Assembly (NCBI RefSeq): GCF_000350225.1 | Contig: NW_005179195.1 | Location: forward strand, 1-64,000 | Direction of reading: 5' to 3' | Origin: Chondrus crispus | Taxonomy: Eukaryota > Rhodophyta > Florideophyceae > Gigartinales > Gigartinaceae | Length of the DNA: 64,000 nt | Shown here: positions 40,186-49,606 of the stretch, piece by piece | How positions within the stretch are numbered: the stretch's first letter is position 1 | Layout of the letters: every line of letters begins with the position of its first letter | Translations under genes and position numbers: made by a program | Notes under the pieces: model-generated | What the model was told of the DNA's origin: nothing | The model's input: the letters and a program-made list of their open reading frames with translations, nothing else | Databases searched by the model: none

Positions 40186-41595
40186 ATGGAGGGTATAGAC
40201 AATCAAGAGGAAGTGCGAGGGAGTGGGAGTGAAAATGCACAAGGCGCCATCAATGTACTACCTGCTGGAGAAAGGTCATCCGCCGATAATGAATCCCACT
40301 TGCAAGTCCCTCTGCTTCTCAACGATAATCCATGGCTGTCTAACTTTGACAATGGCATCGCTGTGGCTCCGAATGACCGATACAGGGTTTACACTTTTCT
40401 TTTTTCCTCACGTGTACCTGATCTCCGTGCGCTCGCGAAACTGTTCAAGCTTGGCACGGTTGGAAACAAGAGAAACTTAATCTGCAAAGTATTGATGTTT
40501 TTATATAAAGTTGAACGAAATGGAGGGCAAAACTGGCCTGCCCTAGTTGCGGCGAAGTATGAAGACTGGATCAAAAGTCCCCTGCAACTAAACAGGATAT
40601 TCTACATGTGCCCAGGAGAAAGGCAAATTACATCTGGGCAGCCCGAATCTCTCGGAAAACGCACCAGCGAACGGTCTGGTTCAGGTTTGGATCTGTCAAT
40701 ATCATCGGATCCCGGATTTACGCTCGAAGAATTTGCGCGTTTGTGGGCAATCCTATTCAGAAATGAGGAAGCTAGGGCTGCTCTGCTAAAATCGGGTGAG
40801 GATCTCACCAGAGCAGAGCTGGACAGAAGGGAATCGCCAGATCTGTTTTGGAGCAGCGTGGTCGAACCAAATTTTAATAATGCTTCTCTGAAGCCACAGC
40901 TCGCGCTAGACAGCTGTGTTAGTGGTCTACACTCTACAGCAGCTCCGATAATATTCCGATCAGCCCAGAAACTCAAGCAGCATTTTTACGCATCGAAGAG
41001 TATATTTACTCTTGCAATGAATAATTACGAAGCTTCAGGACAGAACGACCCAGACAACTTTGCCGACTTCATTCCCAGATCATCTAGCACTCGGGAACCG
41101 TCTTCGGCTGGAAAGCGCTGTATAGTTTTATTTGTTGCCATGAAATGCAGGACTCCCAAAGAGAACCAGGACGCTTTGGAACTAACGAGGAAAGACGCAG
41201 CTCCGGGTATAGGCTGGGATGAGGAAAATTTGGGAATCGGACGAGAAGTTTCCGGTTCGACACCGAACCGTGGGAGTAGGAGGAAGAGGCGACGCGCAGA
41301 ATTTATCGAAGATGACAATGATACCCGGGAGAACGTGAGCGAACTTGTCGCAGTGGTAACCACGCTGGCATCTAGTGAGCCTCAACGACGGAGAGGGGAT
41401 GAACTCAACGATCCTGCAAGTATGTCTTACCCTCAGCTCGTGACAACCAGAGGCCATCTTATTGAGCAACTGACTAGCATTGGTTCAAAAATGAAAGAAG
41501 CGGGGCCGAACCTGCACGCAATTCTCCAGAATCAATTCGACAGCATTGCAAAGGCACTAGATAAACTACCGCAATGCGATTCTTTCGCTGATTAA
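40186..41595 (+). CDS. Partner ORF of Harbinger element 3
   Basis: 469 residues from MEGIDNQEEVRGSG. The frame is open 38 codons further up, but the acidic start here follows a CACAAAT context and is preferred. Residues about 75-100 (VPDLRALAKLFKLGTVGNKRNLICKVLMFL) resemble a SAP DNA-binding motif. The middle is helical and the C-terminal part has a basic tract (NRGSRRKRRRAEF) that could be a nuclear signal, then a helix-rich tail. It differs from the Myb-like partners of elements 1 and 2 but sits in the same place and orientation. A role as accessory DNA-binding protein is inferred. It appears intact. Confidence 0.6.
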   Translation: MEGIDNQEEVRGSGSENAQGAINVLPAGERSSADNESHLQVPLLLNDNPWLSNFDNGIAVAPNDRYRVYTFLFSSRVPDLRALAKLFKLGTVGNKRNLICKVLMFLYKVERNGGQNWPALVAAKYEDWIKSPLQLNRIFYMCPGERQITSGQPESLGKRTSERSGSGLDLSISSDPGFTLEEFARLWAILFRNEEARAALLKSGEDLTRAELDRRESPDLFWSSVVEPNFNNASLKPQLALDSCVSGLHSTAAPIIFRSAQKLKQHFYASKSIFTLAMNNYEASGQNDPDNFADFIPRSSSTREPSSAGKRCIVLFVAMKCRTPKENQDALELTRKDAAPGIGWDEENLGIGREVSGSTPNRGSRRKRRRAEFIEDDNDTRENVSELVAVVTTLASSEPQRRRGDELNDPASMSYPQLVTTRGHLIEQLTSIGSKMKEAGPNLHAILQNQFDSIAKALDKLPQCDSFAD

Positions 41596-41602
41596 AGGAC
41601 AT

Positions 41603-41720
41603 ATGGGGGTAAAGGAGCAAGGGAGGAAGGGAGGGAGGGGACAGGGCGGTACGGGAGCAAGGGAGGAAGAGAGGCAGGGCACAGGGCGGTACGGGAGAAA
41701 GGGAGGAAGGCGGCAGGGCA
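41603..41720. repeat. Purine-rich tandem repeat
   Basis: G/A-rich repeats with units like GGCACAGGGCGGTACGGGAG and AAGGGAGGAAG, just after the stop codon of the partner ORF and between the two convergent genes of element 3. Confidence 0.75.
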
Positions 41721-41979
41721 CCCCTCCGCTGCTTCATCTCTGCTGCGCCCCCTCCCAGGACGCCTACCGCCGCCCCTCGAATGGTGCGAAACCCCCCTGT
41801 GTTCTCCGCTTTCGGCGGGGAGAAATCGGACGTTCGGCAACGCCTCTGCTACGTCATCCCGTGTTCATCTGCGTACAGTACGGTACAGGTCTCTCCGGAG
41901 CTTATACCCTGCGTCGAAGTTCCCCGACTCGACCTCAGATGCTTACTATAAATACACGCGCGTTGATGCAAATCCCTAC

Positions 41980-43401
41980 TTACCTGGCGCAATGTGAACT
42001 TCTTTTACGGACCTTTTTTATTGTGATATTCAGGAAGCTGTCTCTAGAGGGTCGGAAGAACCCCAATTCTTTGAGGTGGGCTGTGAGATGATCACGTACG
42101 TGTGATGACTCTAAATCTCTGCGTCGGCCCTGGTTTTGGTCACGAAGACTAGTCGCCGCCTCCCACCATTTGTTAAATGCCATATCTAAAATGTCTCTAT
42201 CTTGCGTGGACATTGCCCTGCGCATTGGCATAAATTTGTTATCGATGCAGTAATTGTGACCTCTCATACATGCTGCCAGCACAGCAGGTACCCTTGATAA
42301 AGAGAACTTCATCTGTCTCCAAAGAATTCCAAATCTTGCAATGAGCATTCTGAAGCTCTGTTCCACATGCATACGGAGCGACGATTGATAAAATTTAAAT
42401 GCATCCGGAGCATCGCCGTGTTCCGGATCTACAATCTGCGAAGTACTCTACGGCGTTACGAGCGAATTTAAGCACTCAAATGCCGCGTCTGCGGCAATCC
42501 AGTAACCGGTCATCATTGTTTCACTATTCATCAATTGTCTACCGAGAGCGGAAACTGCAAAGGCAAGGGAGTCATGTGTACTTCCAGTACACAATGCAGA
42601 CATATACAAAAACCTGTAAGATGAGTCAACAACTGCCTGAACCGGTATACAGTAGTGTCCTTTGCGGCAGAAGTAAGTCTGTGGGACCGAGCTTTCAGAC
42701 GGTTTTGCAACCTTTATGGCAAGTCCGTCAAGAGCCCCAATGCATCCCCAGAGTGGGCTAGGGGTAGATCTTGAACTGGAGAAGCCGCTAGCTAAGTTAT
42801 GTAAAGAGTTGGCATCCTGAAGCGGTACGCCTGGTAACCGCAAGGTAGATAAAATTGCATCAATTGTACTGTGGAGCACTTCGTACGCGGTAGAAGTCCT
42901 AATTCGAAAGAGCATCACTAAATCATGGTGCGATGCCCCGGCAAGCATACGAAGCGTCAAAGCCAGCCTCACTTCTGGATCTACTCTTCCACCGCTCGAT
43001 CGGGCAGCCATCGCAGTGTTTCGTTGCAGAAAAGGCGTTAGAGCATCAAGTAAACGGAAAAAGATATTTCGCGGTAGTCTAAAACACTTCTGAAATTCAT
43101 GATCGCTGAGGTACATATGGCATCGATCAAAAGCATCCCGGAATCTGATCTTTGTTAGGCCTTTCTCGACGATTCGTATATTTTCCCTTCGCCGCTGTGA
43201 ATTTTCCAAAAGGATTACAGCTGTTGTCGCAGCAATGGCAGCAACAGCTGCTCCGCACGTAACATAGTCATCAGCATCACCGCATTCCTCGTCACCATCC
43301 TTAACACTCATGTGATGTGCTCCACTGCAGTTGTCAACCGGCACCAACAAGCAGGGCACCAAAGAGGATACGCATGCTGCCCTCGACCAAAACTGCAACA
43401 A
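41980..43401 (-). pseudogene. Harbinger transposase of element 3, one stop codon
   Basis: DDE_Tnp_4-type transposase. Asp in WGCIGALDGLAIK, Asp in YWIAADAAFE and Glu in MHVEQSFRML are all present. The N-terminal helical part has FRLPRNIFFRLLDALTPFL and LRMLAGASHHDLVMLFRIRTS. A single in-frame TAG at 42448-42450 (SLVTP*STSQIV) separates the last catalytic Glu from the rest; the frame is otherwise continuous from 43401 to 41980. The true start may be MSVKDGDEEC at 43311. This is the least damaged Harbinger transposase in the window. Confidence 0.85.
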
Positions 43402-43544
43402 GTACCACTAGATAACCGCCACTTGGTGGAGTAAGTTGCGTGCGAAATCTGGACATGGTTTAGAACAAATATGCAAATTGCGCAAATGTATGATAATCTC
43501 GTGCAAAACGTAACGAACTAATCCGCTGTTTAGAACGACCCTGA

Positions 43545-44526
43545 GGGTCATTCTATGAGTTTTTCGAAGCTGGAATTCGGAAATCAGAAATATGACAGCA
43601 ATGCACCCATTTCCAATTTCCGTCTCGCCGTTCGGTCTATATCATTTAGAAACTTTTCACAGACAACCAATTATATCGCACTCGAGTACTCGAGTGCGAT
43701 ATTGTGAACACTGTGCACCCCAGGAGTGCTCATACTCGATCGTTCTCTCTGCGACCGCCATTGCAGATACCGATGCCTGCTCGTTTCCATCGTGAAATCG
43801 TTCCCTCTGCCACCTGCAATTTCAGAGAAAGATGGCTGCTCGTTCCCACATGTGACAAGGCGTCGTCTCCTGTTCCGCAGAGTATTGCAGATCGAGAAAA
43901 AAAGAAAAATCGGAGAGACGATGCAAATAATTTTCTAAACAATGTTACAGGCGTTAATTAGTTGCCGTGTTCCTACTCGATGGACGATCACAGCGATAAG
44001 AGAAACTTTCAGTCAGGCGAACGAGGGGGAAGGGCGGGAGACAGAGTTGGAAGCGTCGGCGAGGAAGGGTGTGGGAGGGGCGGAGTGTTCAGGCGGTGGC
44101 GTGCCGAGATCGATGGAAGCGATGTAGAAGGCACTGCGTGAGGCGTGATGGTGGGAGAGGTTGGAGGTGTCGACGTCTTGGCCGCAAACAATGGCGGAAA
44201 GAACGCACGAGAGCGGGAGCTGCGTAGAGAGGGAACCCGCCCCTGAGGGGCGGCGAGAAGAAGGAAACGGGATTGGGGAGGGAGGGAACGTGTCTGGGTA
44301 GAGAGGGATCCGGACTAGGGAGGGAGGGAACGGGACTGGTGAGGGAGGGAACGGGGCTGGATAGGGAGGGAACGGGAGGAGACGGGCAGATTGATGGATA
44401 ACAAGCATTCTGTCTCGATCCTTGTTTGCCATAGCACCAGCGGCGCGGTAATATTTTAACAAATAAAATAACCCATCGCCAAAAGACAGTAGACCATGGA
44501 TACTGTCATCAGCATAATTCCGCGGA
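43545..44526. other. Interval between element 3 and the DIRS-like element
   Basis: I see no gene. It contains a perfect 30-bp palindrome (listed separately) and, at 44260-44390, G/A-rich tandem repeats with the core GGGAGGGAACGGG. The latter probably lies in the 3' end of the DIRS-like element. Confidence 0.5.
43673..43702. repeat. Perfect 30-bp palindrome
   Basis: ATATCGCACTCGAGT is followed immediately by its exact reverse complement, with no spacer. It has no visible relation to a neighbouring gene. Confidence 0.95.
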
Positions 44527-45690
44527 CTATGTCCATGGCAACCCTGCCGCGACCCCCCCTTCCTGCAACATACGACGGACAGCAACTTCGAAAAGTAAAA
44601 GACGGCGGGCGGTAGAGGGGGGGATAATGAAACTGAGGAGGAGGGCTCTTCCAGTCTGGAGATTAGTCTTGGCACTCTTCGGGTCCGACCACTGCCCCCG
44701 GCGAATGATATCGTCTATAGGCCTGCCATGCAGAGAATCGTGTGTTGCTCCACCATGCCTGAGGCTATGGAGGGTGAAGCCTTGGGCATCCAACCGTAAC
44801 CACTGCAACGCACGATGAAACGTTTTCCGGAGGGTCTCATACTGTAGAGGGAAAAGTTGACGTTCGATACCGAATTCTGAACGGCGAGCGGCGACGTAAC
44901 TTGGGAGAATTTGGAGCATGTACGGATCGGAAATTCGGACGAACTGATTCGGACCGGTCTTAGTCTCAACGAGGCGTAATCCTGCGAGTATAGGGAGATC
45001 CCAGTGCGTGAGGCGAGCATCGCCAGGAAGCGCAATATCTTGGACGGTGAGATTGAGTAGCTCGTTTGCACGCAAGTAGCAAGTAAATTGTAGACGAAAC
45101 GCGACATTGTAAACCGACAGATGACGCTTTTCGCATTCACATGCGATCCCATTAAGGATGGCGTACGAAAGAGGTGGTGGCGACTTCCGGGGGACTAAAC
45201 GATCCCAGCCACGAGGCGCCAAGCGACAGCCGATAAGCTTCTTACGGTGGGCGGGCACAAGCAATTCGTAACCGAATACAGCATGGACCATCCGATTCTT
45301 GGCACCCCGGGACGGGTCGTCCTGATAAGTCTACACTAAAAAGTGTTGTAGTGCATCATCTACTTCGTCAGCCGAGGACGTGCACAACGCCCTCTCGCGG
45401 CAGAAGGCGGCGAAGCGAAGCACACCAGCACGATAAACCTGGAACGTTTTAGGAGCGACCGCATAGCGCTGTAGAACAGAGCAGGCGTCAAGGGCGATCT
45501 CGATTTGCTCCGCGAAAGGCGTTGCGCGGAGCGTAACGACGGGACGCGGTATCGGCGGGTTGGTAGTCAGTGGGGACCCAGTGTAAAACCAGCTCAACGT
45601 CGGCGAGTAAAGAGTAAGCAGCAAGCTTGCGGCAAGGGCGGTTAAGGCGGCGGGAGGGGCTTCGCCCTTTGGCGAGAGCACCAAGGCCAA
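44527..45690 (-). pseudogene. DIRS tyrosine recombinase, inactive
   Basis: The N-terminal SAM-like part (APKTFQVYRAGVLRFAAFCR) is followed by a TAG at 45331-45333, then the catalytic domain in the same frame. Arg in LRANELLNL, His-x-x-Arg in TLHSLRHGGAT and the Trp in RGQW are present. In the place of the nucleophilic Tyr the codon is AAT (KTNLQTGR, plus-strand 44662-44664), so the enzyme lacks its key residue. Overlap in another frame with the RNase H ORF is normal for DIRS elements. Confidence 0.85.
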
Positions 45691-46411
45691 CGAGACTATC
45701 TAAATATACCAAGACGAGCGATCTCCGAGTGACAGATGATCTCCCCATGTGACGGACAGCAAGTATTAACGCTTCAATTTCCAGGACATTGATATGATAG
45801 GTGCGCGCAGCGGCCCTCCATCGATGGATAATTGCAGCCTTCCACTGTAAAGAGGAACACTTTATCATAACGGGAAGGCCCGCGGCCCAAGCTGCGGAGA
45901 GCCGTTCAGAAGCTGTATCATAATCTGTATTATCATATTCAGCGCGGACGTTTTCGGAGGTGAGGTCGAGTCGTTCGGCGAGTTCGGAGGTAATGGTAAT
46001 ATCGATTTCGGCGAGTGCGGAAGCTATGGCGTCTGTGTCGAAGATGTCGGAGGCTCCCGAAGGTAACTGCTCCCTACCTGTAGCTGGGAAATTGTAAGTC
46101 AACGGCTCAATAACATCCGGCGGCATATCGGGGAACGCGTACCATCCCGTGAGGACGCGGGCGTCTCGGAACAGGGCAACCAAATCTTGACCACATCCAC
46201 CTTCATCCAGGTACACAACCCCGGCACCCCACGGCGAAGCATCTGTCGCGTAGATTCTAGTAGACACGGGGGGCGTAAGGTCACGGAACACGACGGGAGC
46301 AAGACCGATCAACGCCTGGAGTTCTGTGAGTTGAGGGACGTTCAGCCGTCGCGGGACGTGCGGGCGTTTAAGGGATGCGAGACAGCACAGTTCTGAAAGC
46401 ACGCTCAGCAA
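45488..46411 (-). pseudogene. DIRS RNase H region
   Basis: Motifs: RIYATDASPWGAG (Asp), NVLEIEALILAVRHM (Glu), LVLVYLDSLVGLGAL (Asp), and the end signature WVPTDYQPADTASR. It is out of frame with RT (junction about 46430), either by decay or by an indel. It follows RT directly, as in other DIRS elements. Confidence 0.85.
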
Positions 46412-46438
46412 AGGGCGACGGAGTAGCAGCGGCCATAC

Positions 46439-47689
46439 CTAGCGCCCTAAGAAGCGTTGCATTTCCCGAGGGGCGGCATGCCGGCTGCGTATTAAGGCGT
46501 CGGTAGACTGTAAAAGAGCGTTCGTATGGTGCGACTGCGGTGTGACAAGTCCCGTACGGGGCACAGCAAGCCCAAGGCAGACAGTATGCGAACGCAGAGA
46601 GCTGGCGGGCTGGTCTTTTCCAGGGTGAACGGGCAGCCCACTTGCAACGAGAAGCTTCTTGATAGACTGATAACGGGTGTTGACAGCGTTCTCGGAGGTG
46701 TCAAGGACGGCTAAATCGTCAATGTACGGCAGAAGAGTGATGACGGAACTTTGTAGCGGTGAGGACAGGTAACTACCTCGGAGAAGCAACTCCTCGTCCT
46801 GAACGCCAGCGCGTCTGAGGATTTCTAAGTGTACGGCTTGGGCAAAACGTACGGCAAGGGACAAACCGATAGGAATGACTTTGAGTGCAGGATAGTAAAA
46901 GTCGGCTTCCAAAGTAGAGTCATAGGTCGGTCCCCAGATGCGAGTTAAGCCGAAGTAGCGCCATAACCAGCGGGGGGCTCTTAGACGGTTGTACATCTGA
47001 CTGACATCGGAAGTGGACGTAAAAAGGGACTGAGACGAATCAATATGAACTTCCCCGAGCATGTCTGGCGACGGGAGAACAACCGACGCCAGCTCTTGAT
47101 TGAAATACAAATTCGAACGGCGACCGTCCCATATAACCCGTTGAGGTCCATTCGATTCTTGCGTCTTGGCAATCCCAAAGATACCGTTCTCTTGTACCCC
47201 AGATCCAGACGCAAACATATGAATCATTCCTGCCGCGTACATACGGCGAAGGAGAGGGACGTAGTCCCCGTCCTTAACGTTGCAGAAGACGGGCAGACCC
47301 TTGAGCGCGTCCGATGACGGCGCACACGCAGCAAGACAGTTCCCGTCTAATAATAGGGACCGTTCATCCATGGGCAGAAGTTGCATGATATCTGCAGTGG
47401 CAGCCTCCCCGGGAGCTGGCAGCGCGGCACGCGCTGAAGTAAGCCTCCCAGCACGCGCACCGCTGCGAGCAACGTAATCGGGGAGGTGAGGAGGCTCGTC
47501 AGCTGCGGCAAGTGCGTCCCGAAGCCGCACGAAATCAGTAACGGCCTGAGACAGTGCTTGCTTCGCAAGAGCGGGGACGGTGAAGTCCTCCGCGAAGCGA
47601 TGCATATTGCCGCTCCGTAGCCATTCGACGGAACACAACAGTTGGTCCAACACTTCGGGTGCTTGCGGACGAGTCGATTCCAAGGACAT
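46439..47689 (-). CDS. DIRS reverse transcriptase
   Basis: 416 codons. RT motifs include RVIWDGRRSNLYF, STSDVSQMYNRLRAPRWLWR (first Asp), a hydrophobic IPIGLSLAVRFAQ, and LLPYIDDLAVL (YIDD box). The C-terminal GLPVHPGKDQPASS and VCLGLAV fit the thumb start of DIRS/Ngaro RTs. The N-terminal 100 residues are less conserved. The frame ends at LGR* where RNase H should continue. Confidence 0.88.
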   Translation of the reverse strand: MSLESTRPQAPEVLDQLLCSVEWLRSGNMHRFAEDFTVPALAKQALSQAVTDFVRLRDALAAADEPPHLPDYVARSGARAGRLTSARAALPAPGEAATADIMQLLPMDERSLLLDGNCLAACAPSSDALKGLPVFCNVKDGDYVPLLRRMYAAGMIHMFASGSGVQENGIFGIAKTQESNGPQRVIWDGRRSNLYFNQELASVVLPSPDMLGEVHIDSSQSLFTSTSDVSQMYNRLRAPRWLWRYFGLTRIWGPTYDSTLEADFYYPALKVIPIGLSLAVRFAQAVHLEILRRAGVQDEELLLRGSYLSSPLQSSVITLLPYIDDLAVLDTSENAVNTRYQSIKKLLVASGLPVHPGKDQPASSLRSHTVCLGLAVPRTGLVTPQSHHTNALLQSTDALIRSRHAAPREMQRFLGR

Positions 47690-48071
47690 GTCGATGGCAC
47701 GGTTGTAGTGTGATGGCGTTTTTTTTAAAGTCTTTTTGCCACAATTCGCTGTTCACCTTGACACGATCGATGAAGAGGGAGGCTGAAACCCGAGATTGAA
47801 ATACCCTGTTGTAATGAAAATTACGCACGAAATGTAGTGACGTAGAGCAGGTAGCTGTTCCCAGGTATAGTATAGTTCAGCGAGCGCCAAAAGACAAACA
47901 AGTGAGCTCCAGCTTCGAGGGGAGGCGGGAGCGGGAATATGATAGGATAGATAGAACAAACAAATAGAAAGAAAAATAGAAAAATAAAGCAGAAAAGAAA
48001 AGGAGAAAGAAAGGAGCAGGGAGACGGAAATGAGCAACATCACGGGAGCAAGCAAGGAACGCTCGCTTGCG

Positions 48072-49606
48072 CTACTCGGTGTCCGACTTTCTCGCGTCGG
48101 ATTTTGACTTGCGGAGCAACTTGTACGCTGCAGCGCTACTTCCACCAAAGGTCCCCAGAAACAACTCTGTCCCTTCCCACGCTTGCGGCCTCTTGTCGCG
48201 TTTGTAGTCTTCGGCTACACTGAAGAGGACGGTGAGGCACCGGACAAGGCTCTCAACTGCATCACTCCTCACGGCGAGGGCGGGATGAAGTGAGTCCATG
48301 GCAATAATAAGATGCTGTCCCATGCTGGTGATCTCGCTCTTGACAGGACGATCACCAGATTCATCAGACAGCTTAGCCAGGGCCCGATTGACCCGATCCT
48401 GTAAATCCCCACCGTTACGGGTCCAGTGCAATATTTGTGGACCAGTAACTCTCTCGTGAGGCGCGAAGGCGGAAATGACGAGGCGGTCCTTGTGACTGTA
48501 ATGCATATCGTAAGCCGCCTTACACTCAGCAATGACCTCAGGCGAGTCAGGATCCCTGTTTTTTCCCATAAGGAGCTGGCGAATGACCAGCGGCTCCTGA
48601 TCAAAAACCTCGAGATAATCAATGAGCTCCTCTTTGGTCTTAATTTTCAGGCGGTATTGGGATACAGTGCGTGTAAATTCAAGCCCTGTGCTGAGGTGTG
48701 TCTGCCACGTACGAGGGAGGCGCGCAACAAGCGTGTCATATTCCTTGGTCTCATCTGCCGACAGGCCAGATGGGCGAATGAGAGGCTGTGCCAGGGTGTC
48801 ACCCACAATCCCACCCCATATTCACCGCACTCGGGATTTACTTCCACCTCGGAATCAATACCAGCCGCATGTTCTGCCAGGCGCAATCGGGAGGCCAGTG
48901 AGTCATCGAGAGCAGCCCCGGGAAGACCATGCACTCCGTGCTGCGACAACTGACCTGCCTCGGGCTCGAGACGCTCCCCGCCGCCAGTGTCCGTCCGTCT
49001 CTCTGTACGTCCCACAACCACATTGCCAACGTTTTGAACGGCAGCTTGCGATGGAACTTCAAACGTAGGCCATCGTTTGGCAGTGGGAATGGTCGAGTGT
49101 ACCTCCGATAGTAATTGCCGTACCACACCCAGGGGAGCACCAGCAAACCGGGCCTCGGGAACACCCAAAATACGGCACATACTCAGACATTCCTCCATGC
49201 TTAGACGACGACATGCTGACACAACAAACTCCTTCTTGAAAGCAATGAGCCTTTCTGGAAGAGAGAAAAAAGCATAACGTTCCCTGAATCCTGCGAACGT
49301 CTGAGGCCCGTACCCAACCCGCCAAAGCTTAAGCAGCCCGTCTTGCAACTCAGACGCATCAGCAGCTTCAGACCAGAAGTTATCCACTCCTGCAATCTTG
49401 ACTTTAGCGGAGTCCAAAGCTTGGCACAAGTTTCCAAACTCCACTTTTTTAGCACCGTGAATGTCGTCCTCCCAAGACATTAACCGACCGACGGACTCTG
49501 CCCCTTCGAGGTCAGTCTCGCGACTTTCCCAAACGCGGGAAATTCGCTCGTTCCACGGAGATACATCGGTACTTCCCTTGCGGTAAGCATGACGTAACCA
49601 CTTCAC
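48072..49606 (-). pseudogene. DIRS ORF1, gag-like, one frameshift
   Basis: Two overlapping frames (48647-49606 and 48072-48806) make one roughly 510-residue protein with a frameshift near 48810 (NPECGEYGVG, then GDTLAQPLIRPSG). It is helix-rich and without zinc knuckles. Its place upstream of RT on the same strand suggests the gag-like ORF1 of DIRS elements. There is no sequence signature, so this rests on position. Confidence 0.55.

Larger units (their letters stand above)
39463..43541. mobile_element. Harbinger-type element 3
   Basis: Perfect 16-bp inverted ends, GGGTCGTTCTAAACAG at 39463-39478 and CTGTTTAGAACGACCC at 43526-43541, flanked by a 3-bp TGA duplication (39460-39462, 43542-43544). 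It carries a transposase on the minus strand and a convergent partner ORF on the plus strand. It landed within 7 bases of the right end of the piggyBac-like element, so it inserted after that element was in place. Confidence 0.85.
44527..49606 (-). mobile_element. DIRS-like tyrosine-recombinase retrotransposon
   Basis: On the minus strand, in order: ORF1 (gag-like), reverse transcriptase, RNase H and tyrosine recombinase. RT plus a tyrosine recombinase in place of an integrase defines the DIRS order. Coordinates given are those of the coding region. I could not identify the terminal repeats, and no target duplication is expected for this class. Frameshifts, a stop and a lost catalytic Tyr indicate that this copy is dead. 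Confidence 0.85.
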
